NCBI GenBank assembly: GCA_950106755.1
Contig: OX467083.1
Span: forward strand, 16,921,029-16,985,028
Source of the DNA: Climacium dendroides
Lineage: Eukaryota > Streptophyta > Bryopsida > Hypnales > Climaciaceae
DNA: 64,000 nucleotides
Direction: 5' to 3'
In this document: piece by piece, positions 10,601-23,100 of the stretch
Position numbering within the stretch: position 1 is the first letter of the stretch
Layout of the letters: the number at the start of each line of letters is the position of its first letter
Notes under the pieces: generated by a model
Databases searched by the model: none
Told to the model about the DNA's origin: nothing
The model's input: the letters and a program-made list of their open reading frames with translations, nothing else
Program-made: the position numbers and the translations under genes

Positions 10601-12837
10601 AAATTCAAAAATTCAATCAAGATTTGGAGCTGAGAGGGAGAGAATTGGGAATTCCAGTGCACTGTTGCGGTGCTTGTGCAACAATTTCATGAAATTAGCA
10701 GAGGTGCGAGAGAGGGAGAGAGAAGGGAGCATGAGGCAGTGGCAACGCAAGCGTGGCAAGCGTCCGACAGCAACCGAAGTGATGTTCGTGGATAGCATGG
10801 CGGGAAATGAGGGAGGTGGCCGCGGGATTGTGCTGAGTTGGATGCATACGTGGCTTTACTTTACCCGCCAAATGTACACCAATTTGTTCTGAAATGAGTG
10901 TCACTTAGAAAAGTGATGTCACCACATTATATTATTTATGTGGAAATTGGTTTGATATACTCTCTTTGTTTCTGAAAAAAAAAGACTCATGTTTCTTTTG
11001 TAAATACAAAGGTAGTAGTAATACTCTAACTTGCACTAATTCAAAATAGTTTGAATTTTGGTAAATTAATGTCACACACATTATTAGGAAGAATTAATGT
11101 ATTGAATTGCAATCTTTTATTAGGGTTGCCTTTGTCTTCTCCAACATGTGGAGTGGCCCCCAATGAAAGACCAGTTGTGACCACTATTCATTACCTCGTT
11201 ATCAATTCTACCCAAATATCAACATGTAAGTATTCATCATTTGGGTTCTTATTGCATTCTTTTTAGTATGTGTGTTATTGATTTATGGATGAATATATTC
11301 TCAATTATTGGTGTTCTTTTAAAATGGCATATAAAAGAAAGTATCTCTTTAATTTTGGGTTTAAGTTTTTGATACTTTTCTACTTTTAGCACTACTTTTC
11401 TTCAAATTAGTAAAGAATGCATAATATTCATTTAAATTTTAGTCACTTTTTCAGAATTTGCAATAAGTACAAGCAATTATAGGTGCACATACCTTATATA
11501 ATAAAAACATCACATGTTGTTATTTCTTTACATTACATAGATATTTAAATGTGCTTGATTTGACTTATATAGGATTGATGGACCTTTAACATTTCTTGAA
11601 AAGAATTGCAAATGCCTTTTATTAATATAATCCTTAAACAATATTTAAGGTTTAGGAATAGAAGCCCAAAATGGAATTTGAGAACCTTTTCTTATATAAA
11701 CACATCACTTGTACACATTAATGACCAATCAATGATGAACTTTTGCCTTTCCAAAGTCAATGTATAACCTATAAGCTATAAAATAAAAATTTCAAATAAA
11801 ATAAAATACATAAACAAATTGTGATTTGAAATTAAAAAAAAATTAGTTTGATAAATGTATTTTTTGGTTATAAAAAGAATGATATCAAAAAGCTAGACTC
11901 TACTTATATATTAGAGGTGTAATCTTCAAGATTCTCTAAAAAACCAAACTCCTCGAGTTAAATGTTGACATTTAAGGTTTTATCCCTAAAAAAATAAAAA
12001 AATTCTTGCCACAAGATAAAATGTTGGTTGTATAAGAGAAAAATGTTCACCTTAATCCAATATATAATATTATAAAGTTATAAATTTCAAGTTATAGAGA
12101 ATCTCATGCCAATTTTAAAAACATAAAATTCAAAATGATCTAATATTTGTTGAATTCATAGTATAGTAAGATTATAAAAAAAATTTAATCTATATATTTA
12201 AATGAAGATATATTATTCATTAATGAATTTAGTTGTAAGATTCCTTAGTTAACTTCTTTATGCACATCATTCCAAAATTTTATAGTGAAATCCCCCACCA
12301 ATACCAATTTCAATGTGCCTACACTTCAAAAAGTAGGTTTTCCAAGCCTTTCTTAGAAGTGAAGTTTTGTCTTCCAACATTTTTAGAAAAAAACATGTCT
12401 ATTTGGAACTTGTGAAATTTAGATGATATGTTGGAAAATGGTTTGAAAATATATAGAGAGAGAAATTTAACCAAAAAACTTTTATATTTATCTTTAAAAA
12501 AAAAGGTATTATGTGGAAGGTATTACTAGATGAAAGAAAAAATAAACCATTAAAGAAACAATGTTTACAAGAAATTCAAAATGATCAATCCTAATGATGA
12601 GATTGTTCTAGTAAACAATATGTATTTTTTTTTTATTTGGAAATTTTAAAACTGAATTCTAAAAATAACATATTTTTTCTACCTTTATTGTTCACAAAAA
12701 ATCTTGAATTTTTTGCTATATTTATCATAATAAAGATTTACATGTAAATTTTCATGTAAAAAATTTCAAATTATGAAGTTAATAGAAAATACTTGAGCTC
12801 TCAAAAATCCCAAAGTGGACTTTCAATCTTTGATGGA

Positions 12838-13067
12838 TTAACCCGTAAAGGACAAACTAGTCACCCCAAAAATCTTCCCTTTGGATACTGTGAGAATCAT
12901 TGTTTTAAGAAAATGAAAAAATACTCTCTGAAAGTTAAATTACTGTAGAAGATCTCCCCTTTTCACACCAAAATTTTGAGGATGAATAATTGCACTTCTA
13001 TTTTACACAGAAGGATTCTTTGTCATTCATTGAACACAGATTGTCTATAGTGTTGTTTATAGGTTAA
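12838..13067 (-). mobile_element. TTAA-ended MITE, 230 bp (copy 2, inverted)
   Basis: Starts TTAACCCGTAAAGG at 12838 and ends TTTATAGGTTAA at 13067. The interior is the reverse complement of the copy at 16171-16406: GTAGAAGATCTCCCC and GAGGATGAATAATTGCA here match TTCTACAATAG and TGCAATTATTCATCCT there. No coding capacity. Confidence 0.65.
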
Positions 13068-13569
13068 TTAGTGAAGAAAGAAAACATCCTCTCATAGTAT
13101 AATTCTATGACATCTTCCTTTGCCACAAACCATTACACATTTCAAGAATAAAAATGAAAAAGACATTGATATTCAAGTACTATAAACAAGTGCATTTATA
13201 GTACTAACAACCATAATACAACTGCAATATAAAGGTGGATTGTCACCCTGACTAGAGTGATGTGTGATAAAAAATTAAATCATTCATTTTACAATTTGCA
13301 AACATTTTTACATTGAAACAATATCCATTATGAAATTTACCTCCTTTTAGAACACGTAAGGTAGTATCCCGAGGGTAGTATGCTCTAAAAACAACCATTT
13401 AAGGTTCATTTATGAATCACTTCAACTCTATTCTCCAACTAATAATGAAGGAGAGGGGCACTTTTAGAGCATACTACTTTATTGGTTACTTTTACAACTT
13501 CTACTTTAATATAATACAAGGCCCACCTGCTAATAATGAAGCACTTTCCCTTTTTCTTGAAATTAGAGT

Positions 13570-15000
13570 TGATGTTGAAACTAGAGTTGTAGCCCTCAAA
13601 TAATTGTCATTTACTTGCATGAGAGTTTAAAGAATTCAATAAATAAATAAATAATTTTAGTCTTGTCATTGTAGGGATTCGAAAATAATTGCACAACTAA
13701 ACCCTAGATCTTTAACACAATGGGCGACACAACACAACCAAAGTGCAAAAAAATAAAATTAAAACACTCTTTTATTGCCATCATACAAGCCAACTATTGA
13801 AAATGCAAAAAATTATGAGGATGAACCTTGCACGAAGAAACGAAAACCCAACTCTATAGGCAGCCCCCAAAAAATTACAAAAAATTGAATTATTTTAATT
13901 TTATTTATTTCTCACAATGATTATATTTTTGTCTACATTTGAAGCATTGAAGCATTCTATTTGGACTAGTGATGAGAAAGTTATGGACAGTCTTGTTTTT
14001 TGACAATCTAAGCATCTTCTTGAAAAAATAAATTATAGAATTCATTTTTGAATGCAATTTTCACAAGTTCTCAAAAAATATTGTTAGACATGCTTAAGTT
14101 TGTTTGCTTGAACAATCTCGCCATTGGCATTATTGTGTTTCAATTATAGCTTAGAGCTATTCACAGTTTAGTTTCCCCTCACTCTTGAATGTACTTCTAC
14201 CTAAAAAACTTTTAATGAATGAAAATTAAGTATTTTTTTGTTGAATTTTTTAAGATTTTAAAATAAACTATTCACTAATAAAAAATTAGAAAATCAAAAT
14301 TAGTAGTCCAAAAATTTTAATTTAAGAGGTTTTAAAGTCAAAGAATCTAGTCAAGCAATATGTTAAAAAACTTCACCTCAAATGCAAATATCTATGCTAT
14401 CACTTCAATCTATGTTGTCAAAGTTTTTGAAATTTCTTCCGTACATTTCTATACTAGTCTAGTGCAAGATCCTATGGTTAAATATGTAAAAAAATTCTTA
14501 AAAAAGTTTTGCTCTTTCCAATAGAAATGACAATTTTGAGTGATTTTTGATGGAAGAAAGGCCTTGGGATTTTATGGGTTAAGAACAATTATACAAAATG
14601 TGAAAACATTCTATACAAAATAAGAAATAAACATCATATTTTTCAACTCAACCCTAGTGCATCCAAAATATATACAAGTACAACGTAGATGGGAAGAAGT
14701 TTCTTGAGCTCATAATTAATAAGCATGTACCAAAAAATTAAACAATAGACCTTGCATTAGTAGATGGTGGAGATTTGTATGATCCATTAGAGGAGTCCAA
14801 TCCGGCCCTAAATGGGAGTTTGGGCCACCTCAAAATCTTATCCTAGTTTCTTCTTTGGGGCCAAAAGGTTTGGTGCCAAAACTATGCCACCTAAGGTGAC
14901 AATTAGAATAAGTTGTAGTTCTATTAGTTCAAACTTGGAGAATTTGGGCTAGTCTTCAATCCAATCTCAATTATAAATTGGACCCAAGAGTTGGGCTGGA
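13570..15000 (+). repeat. Long dispersed repeat, left copy
   Basis: Two blocks are collinear with the right half of the window. Block one is AAACTAGAGTTGTAGCCCTC near 13579, matching AAACTAGAGTTGTAACCCTA near 52785. Block two is AGACCTTGCATTAGTAGATG near 14749 with TCCAATCCGGCCCTAAATGG, matching 53610-53670. The spacing differs by about 350 bp, so one copy has gained or lost sequence. It is probably an old transposon remnant with no coding potential. Confidence 0.55.
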
Positions 15001-16170
15001 GAACTTTAATACCTTGCACCAAGGTCAATTTTGTCAAAATATAATTATGGCATCTAATGAATTTAAAAAAAATTATAATGTGGCATAATTGAACAATATT
15101 AGTGAAAATAATCTTAATTCTAAGAAAATCATGAAGTCAAAGTTGTGAATATTGGTAAAGTTGTAAGTATTGCTAATGGTTACAAAATATTCCAAAACTG
15201 TATAAAATGAAATTCTAAATTGAGTTAACTAATGGAAATTCAATTTGGAAAAGAAATAATTTTGTGTGAGGCCCAACAAATTTGACTCCAATGTATAGTA
15301 ATGCGCTAAGGTGAAAACACCCAAAATCATCAAATTAAGCACTTTAACATAGTTGGAGGCATTTTTTTTAGATTTTTTTTTTTTGGTAATGACAATTAAA
15401 AATCATGAATTTTTCAACTCTTGTTCTTAAAAAGGTAGATGGGATTATTTCCTAAAGGTGGCTCTTATCCCCTACTAGCAAAATGGACTATTCTTCAAAA
15501 TTGACCTCTATTTTTGAAGGGAATCTGAATAGGGAGGATACCAAAAATGAAGTGTATGACAAGAACAAATGTAAGGTGAATTTTGAACAATGTACAATTT
15601 TATTTATAATATTGTAGAGGTAACAATTTTAGAAGTGAATAATTTTGGGTACACTTTTTGTTGCTTTAACTTCTTGTCTAATGTCATTCTTCATGTGCAT
15701 CAAATGCATTTTGGTATCACCTACATGACACTTTTAACACCCTATACCTTACATCTTTGAATATTTGTAACTAATTCATAATGTGTCCAAAAATTATAAA
15801 ATCACTTGCATTTTTATTTATAGTCTTTTACCAATGTGCAACAATTGTTCATTTTTTGAAGCATACTGTCATGCCACAAAGCTTATTTGTACCATTTTAG
15901 ATGTTGTGACCTTAAGTCTCCTTGTTGGGAGTGTCATCTTCCAATGGTTGAAGAAATACAATTATTCTTTAGAACATTTCCTTCATTTTTTACCGTCATT
16001 TTTTACCGCATCCAAGCTTCAAATGGCTCGAAGTTAGCAACATTAGAAAGTGGATGAAAGTTTCTCCAAGTTAGAAAAATATTGAAATTGGATTAAAAAA
16101 ACCCATCTAAGAATGGCAGTTGAAAATCAATAGAGACCAACTCTTCAATGATATATTGATTAGAGGTTTA

Positions 16171-16406
16171 TTAACCCTTAAACATCGAGGCGGACGTTTT
16201 GCATCCGATGAATGATAAGGAATTCTCCTATATAGGACAAAAAATGCAATGCAATTATTCATCCTTAGAATTAGGGGTATAAAGGAGAAATCTTCTACAA
16301 TAGTTTGACTCCCAATGATTATTTTTTATTTTTCTAACCTAGATGATGTCACACGGTTCCAAAAGGGCTGATTTCCACGGTCACCAGCCCAACGTTTAAG
16401 GGTTAA
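16171..16406 (+). mobile_element. TTAA-ended MITE, 236 bp (copy 1)
   Basis: Begins TTAACCCTTAAAC at 16171 and ends GTTTAAGGGTTAA at 16406, a perfect 13-bp inverted repeat including the TTAA. The interior carries GGCGGACGTTTTGCATCCGA and GATGTCACACGGTTCCAAAA, both found inverted in the 138-bp copy at 31541-31678. It has no reading frame. A degenerate related piece occurs at about 54490-54655. Confidence 0.7.
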
Positions 16407-17125
16407 GTCAAGACATTCCCTACTAGAGTACTGACTGCTAGAGGCAAAATAAATTTTCCTTAAAATTAGAGACCACCAGCTAAGATAATTGCACCTAAAA
16501 ACAACCCTAAATGCAATTGCAGATTCTCTTGGCCAGATTCTCTTCGCAGTAACATGACTATCACTAAAATCTTGAATTCAACCTTCCCCAAGTCTGTTTT
16601 TTCTACATTGGCTAGAGGGACCTCTCTACCATCCTTTGGCGTTGCAGAACGCTACATACCTTCAGACTTTACACATCTACAGAACAAGTGATTGTAGGCT
16701 TGTCTTCTTTACGTATTTGCATAAAAAATTGATGTATTTTTAAATTTTCTAATGGTTCTAATTCTCAGATGATTGCAGAATCATAGCCTTGGCATTGCTA
16801 CCGACACCATCTTGCAAGTAATAATTTGCTTATGAGTGCCCATATATGTTCTACCATTAGGCTTAGGTTTGCATGACAGACTAAGTTCATATGTGGCTCA
16901 AGTGCAACAGCTCATCACAAAAACTGAAATCAAAGAAAAACGCCCGAGCAGAGACTTGACTTTCAACTCCATGATTTCTATTGCACTAATCAATGAAGTA
17001 ACTCTACAGCAGCTCATGTAATGGGTTAGGGTGTCCGAAATCCTAAGTTCAGAAATAAGAGCTATCTATCTATTAGTCGTCGACTCTATTTTGTTTGGAA
17101 AAAAGGTTTCGATACTGCAAAAATA

Positions 17126-20100
17126 TTATGTCCGGGACTTCTTACTGCCGTACTGACGAGGTCCACTACTCTTTTCTTGTTGGGCTTTCTCACGATAGCG
17201 GTCCTTAGTCTCTTCACGCTTTCTCTTCTTCGTCATCTCTTCTTGTGCAGCTTGTTTGAGTAAATACACCTTTCGCTTCTTGTCTTGCTCAACCTTCCGC
17301 TTCTTTGCCTGCACAGACAATTTGTACCAAAAAAATAAAATCAGAGTTAGAAACATTAGAAACATTAGCAAGGAAACTGACATATATGTGATCGAAAAAT
17401 CACAGGTTGACTAAATAAATGATAAAAGGGAAAATGAAAAAGGCGGGTGATAATAGTTTGAGCTGAGTGCATTTGTATAATTCAAAGATACCTCTTTTAA
17501 AGGCACAGAATCAGAATAATTACCTTTTCATTGCGAATCAAACTCAATTGGTTGACCAGCGTGGCGACGTGCCGCTCATGAGGTTCCATAAGTACAGCCC
17601 TTTTCGACTCCAAAAGTGGCGTCTTGCGCTTCTTCTGCATCTTAGACTTGCTCTTGAAGGGTAGGGCCTCTTGTAAAGATTTCGGAATTTTTAATTTATT
17701 GAACTGTCGAGGTTTTCTCTCAATTTTCTGTCACCATCAACACAGCCACCATGAGAACGTGACATACGTTTGTACCCAGGTACTAGATAGCTATTTCTAG
17801 TGCCTTCCAAGAAATGAGAACAATCTCCAAACGATGAAACAGTCGCTGACAATCAATACCTTGTACAGGGAGTCTGATTTCACAGGAACGGGCAACTTCT
17901 GTATCCTTCGAAGCTCTCCAACTGTCTTCATACCCTTCCACTGAGCATCCTTGGCTTGCAGCAAGGTTGTGACTGGATTGAAAAATTGAGGGATGTCAAC
18001 TTTGGTCCAGGCTCGAAGGAACACGATGTCGCCCATCAAGATTTTATCTTCGAAAGTGCACCTCACGCTGCCTTCTCTCCACTCTTTCCCTTCTTTCCCT
18101 TGTCCAGCCTTCACTGCCTGCACCATTTCAAATAAACAAACAATGGAGCAAAATTTTAATGAAATTGCTAGCACAACGATGCGCCCACCCCACCCCCACC
18201 CCACCCCAACACCCAACACCCAACACCCACCCACGGGGCGCCAATGGTTCTGCATGGAAAACAAAGTGCCAAAACAAGGAAAGAGAATAGGTATAGGAAG
18301 GAATAGAAGTGTCCCAACCTCATGGCAAAGAGTGTCACGTGTGTTTCATACCTTCTTGATCTGACCGCGGATGCCACTAACTGTGCGAACAGCTGCACCC
18401 TCAAATCGCGCCACTTCTAATGCAGATGTAAACATATCCTTCACAAAAGCTGTCTTCTTGAAAATCTTGTAAGGATATCCAACAAGCTTTAATTTCTTAA
18501 CTACTGAAACAGATTGGTCTTGGTCTAGAACCACACCAGTTGCACTGATTCGGAAGGTCGACTGCAGAAAATCACAGGGACAGTACCTTCTTAGTAGTAT
18601 TCTTGAACACGTTTCTTAGCCTCTAAAGCAGAGAAGATTCATAGTTTGACAACGACGGATTTGATTGATCAAATTGTAAAAAACATAATTCAGATGAGGT
18701 CTAATTTTAGATCACTAGAATCGACAAAGAAGTTTGCATTTGACGATAAAAAAACTCAACAAATTGAACAAAAGAAAGTCCCCACATGACCTACTCAAAA
18801 CTGCTAAATAAACATGAGACCAATTTGGGTCTCTTTGTCTATTAAGGGTTATGTACGATTCCTCAACACTCTCACAAGCCGCAACTTGAAATGCTAAGAG
18901 CACCACCACCCGTCCTCCAAAACGGATGGCCTCTTAAGAGAGGCCTCCAAATCCGCCCCACCCGTCCTCCAAAACGGATGACCTCTTAAGAGGCGCTTCT
19001 TAGAAATGAACTTTGGCCTCCATATGAGGGTGGTTTTGTCGGGCTCAACTCCCGGGCTCAACTCCCGGGCTCAACTCCCGGGCTCAACTCCCGGGCTCAA
19101 CTCCCGGGCTCAACTCCGGGGCTCAACTCCGGGGCTCAACTCCGGGGCTCAACTCCGGGGCTCAACTCCGGCTCAACAACAAGAAAAGACAAGTCCCGCG
19201 TTGCTCTCCACGATTCTAGCAAGTGGTTCATGCCGAGTTGTCGTACTCTGGTTGGAAGTCATATGGCCTCTTAAGAGGCCATGGGTGGCCATGGGTGGGG
19301 CAAGCCTGGTAGCTGGCTGCCAAACCCGACCGAGCCCAAGGTCGAGGCCGCCTGCATTTTGCAGGACGGGTGGTGATGCTCTAAATGGCACAAGCTGAAC
19401 CTAACGTCCTTGGACTCTAGAGATTTGGAAAACACCAAATAGGGTTGCAAAAATACCTGTGCGTTGTTCAGATGTTGAAAAGCAATAAGACCAGAATTTG
19501 GAGGTGCTATGGGTCCGTAAAAAGTTGCTAAACAATGCATATGCTCGGGGGTATATTTGAGCATTCGATGTCGTCCATTTCTATCCTCTATAGAGTACAC
19601 AGGAAGTGTTTGAAACCTTCGCCATCCAACGGACACAACAAGTGGATCCCGATTCTTGAGAACCTTCCGATGCCATCGATGCCTTTTTATTCTCACCTGC
19701 AGTATAATCGATTACTGCATTAGGAAAGCATACGTTTGTACTTGCAGATGCTCTAGCACCTGCATAGATTCCGAGTAAAGAATTTGAAAACATAAGAGGG
19801 GAACGATAATAATCAAGAAAGTGCATACCTGCATGAAGCCCACAGCTTCCTCACCCAGACCTAAACCGCCAACCAGCAATGGAATAGTTGGATCGAAGTA
19901 CTGGACCATTTCATAGGGCATGCCATGAAGCTCAAGACGCAAGTAGGTGCCACCTCGATAGCCTTCCATCTCTATCCTTGTTATATCATCCACCTCTGCC
20001 AGTTCAGCTAGATTCTTCTGTTTCCGTAAAGCAATCTCATCCTTCAGCTGCAAATCCACACAAAAACAAGGTTACTCGAAGAATCAGACATCGCTATTAC

Positions 20101-23100
20101 ATAACTAAGAAGTCACATCCTACATTATTCTAAATCTTACGTTTAAAAACAGTTGTATATTTTACTCAGTAAGGAAAATAGTGGCAATGGTTTTCCAGAC
20201 AGAATTCCAGATATGACACGCTTGTTGGAAAATGCGAAGAAAGATTCATGAAAGTAAGCAAACCTGGTCAAAGTAGTCCTTCTCGCTAGATTCGTTTGCG
20301 TTACCTCCATACCGCTTACTCTTCTCTTTCTCAAGAAGAGGCTCTTCAGCCGCGTCTTCAGACCCCTCATTATACTGTGCATCAAATCTGGCTCGAAGTG
20401 CAAGCTTCTTCAGTCGCCTCTCCTCTTCTTCAATAGAATGCCCACCACCCTTTCCAGGTTCTGCATCCTCCCCTTTGTCTCCCTCAGGGTTGGCTGCAAC
20501 ATGTTGCTCTCCTGTTTCTAGGTCCTCAAAATCTCCAAATACTTCGTCTTCTCCAAATACGTCATCACTATCATCATCAACACTTTCCCCTGCTTTACCC
20601 CTATTTGCAGCTTTAGTCCAGTCTCCAGTTACAAAACGGTCACGTATTGATTTAATAAGACCAGGGTCACGCCAATCCTGAAACGTGTCTGGATCCTTAT
20701 CTAGCCTGCTGCAATCCTCCGAGTCAATATCTTCAAGGATTGCAACCCCCTTGCTAGAACTCTGCAGCCAGAAACGAGTCCAGGTAAGAGCATGGAGCTC
20801 TACATTAAAATACTGACCAGTGCTTTTGAAGACACAACTCTAGGACATGTGATCAAAGAGGATTGATGAAACACACGAGAGTAGATCAGAACGAAAAGTT
20901 ACTCTCGAGTGATACAAACACACGCGACTGCCAGAATCCAGAAATGACAGCAGCATGAGGAAGGACAAACGAACACCAACAAAACACTGGCACAGAACAA
21001 TCCAACTATTTTTGGACGCAGCTCAGTTAAAACCCAGAATAAATCAGCACTCAGTGAAGGAGACAACCAGCAAGAGTTGACACACACCTTGTGATCGTTC
21101 TTTCTCAATCTAAAAAGTTCCTCATCTTCACTATCAGAATCTTGGTTTTCTAGAGAGCTTCCTTGTAAGGACTCTTGCTGACCATACACCAAGCGCATCA
21201 AATCTACTTTTCTCTCCACATTCGCGAGGGCTCGTGCAAACAACCCCTCCTTCCACCGTGACGCATCTCCAAGGCTGTCTCCTCCCTCTGAAAAAAACAA
21301 GAGAATCGATCTATCAGCAAATCCCGCCTAGAAAGACAGACAGCTTGGAACATTGCACATAGAAAAGGAAGTAGGAGGTTTGCACTAGTAAGACCAACCC
21401 AAGGGATATATTTGCACAGTCAAACGTAATCCAAATATGCACGAGTGAATCATGAGTACGATTTACAAATCATGAAACCAACTGGGGAAACTACCCTTTC
21501 ATCGTCATAAAAAATGAAGTCCTTAACCTTGGACATCCTGATACTTTAATCCAGGCTTGCATTTACAGAAGTACTTTCTGGACAATAATAAGGCATGAAC
21601 TCCAGACACCAGGCTTGCATGATAGGATTCTAATGAAGGAATTTCACAGTACCAGTTTCTGCATCCTCGTCTTCAGATATATTGAACCGTCCCTCCGCTG
21701 TTTGCTCGAGTTCATCTCTTGTGGGTCCATCCAGATCAACATCCTTCACACGAGACTTCCTGGAAGTCTGTTTGTCCGGTTCACTCTCGTCTTCTTCATC
21801 TTCTTCTTCTTCAACCTCCTCCTCATCTTCTTCTTCTTCAGAATCATCACTATCGTCATCCTCCGCACTGTCTAGATTCAACCCCTGGAAGAACGAAAGT
21901 CTGCTTATTGACTATCTTCAACGCAAAACAGGTTCCTTCTTAGCCTTGTGGTGAACTACATCTGATGATAATAAACGCAAGCAGACCTAATCCCATGTAT
22001 TGCCTACAGTCTGAAGTTATTAGCATCGTATTGGGGAATGTTCAAGGAAACTTGTTGATTTTAAACGGACGCACCTTCTTTGACACTTTCAAATCCACGG
22101 ATTCATCACTGGAGTCATCATACTCCACATCCTCTTGATTGTCCACACCACTTGGTCCAGCATCTGTATCTTCATCCTCAAAGACAGCTTTCCGTCTAAT
22201 CCGCCCGTTAGCGAACTCCTTTACTTCAGATGGTTTACCTTTTTTAGCAACTGCCTTCGAAGATGTTTTCTCTGACGTCTTACCAGCAGCCGAGCCATGG
22301 TGGTCGTCGTCATCATCTTCGTCCTCTTCATCATCCTCATCATCGCTCTCTGAATCAGCACTTTTCCTTGAAATCTTCCCCCTGGTTGAAGGAGACTTTC
22401 CATCCTCTTGATCCTCTTCACCGTCGTCCTCCTCCTCTCCATCCTCCACATCATCCTCATCTTCGTCCTCCTCGTCGTCTTCATCGTCTTCCTCACTTTC
22501 CTCCTCTTTAGCATCATTGGACTCTAACTTCATAGGGCCACTGCCTCGGAAGAGCTGAATAAAGCTATTGTTCAGTTTCTCGTCAATAGAGTACTTCGTG
22601 TTTTGAAGAGTCTTCACCATGGCCACGCCAACGTCATCCTCCTCCTCTCCTGAATTTGGATCTGTAATTTCAACTCCACTGAGCTCTGGCTTCGAGTACT
22701 GCACTTGATGGTCATTGATATCCACATAAGTAGCATCTTTATCATAAAGCACCTCCCCAACGTTTGACCAGGGAGAATATAACAACTTCTCTTTCTCTCT
22801 AAGCCCTTTCTTCTTCGTAGCCGAAGGAAGTGGGCAGGGATCCTCAAGTGCGGAAACACCAGCTAACTTACGGTCACCAACACCTGCTATGTGCACCTGC
22901 ATCCCAGAACATAAAAAAAAATACTACTGAGATCGACGATTTACACTAACTTAGGATGATCAAAACTTTCATAATAGAAGTGAAATGATTGGATTCATAA
23001 TATACATAGCCAGAAACAAGCTCATCATACTGGCAGATGTTCTGTGGATGTGAAGTGTTGGTTCAGCGTCGGAAGAGCTTCTACATTTCCCAGACTTGGA

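Larger units (their letters stand above)
10601..17125. other. AT-rich intergenic region, no gene recognised
   Basis: 6.5 kb with no recognisable gene on either strand. It contains the promoter of the methyltransferase gene (right of 10600), two TTAA-ended elements (12838-13067 and 16171-16406), a solitary end of the same type at 14559-14582, and the left copy of a long dispersed repeat (about 13570-15000) whose partner is at 52770-54020. Short open frames here lack any domain signature. Confidence 0.6.

Noticed and set aside
11051..11230. Exon-like segment reading GLPLSSPTCGVAPNERP with a GTAAG donor
   Set aside because: No partner exon, no family match and AT-rich surroundings; too weak to call.
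19041..19176. CRISPR-like array
   Set aside because: Units of 13 bp are directly adjacent with no spacers, in a plant intron; this is a minisatellite.
21630..21954. Ser-rich plus-strand frames in the 21.7 kb region
   Set aside because: Antisense readings of BMS1 exon 8, which is acidic and in correct phase with its neighbours.
22139..22517. Long Ser-, Arg/Met- or Pro/His-rich open frames overlapping BMS1
   Set aside because: They are other-frame readings of the GAN-rich codons that encode the acidic D/E region of BMS1 exon 7; none has a domain or splice context.
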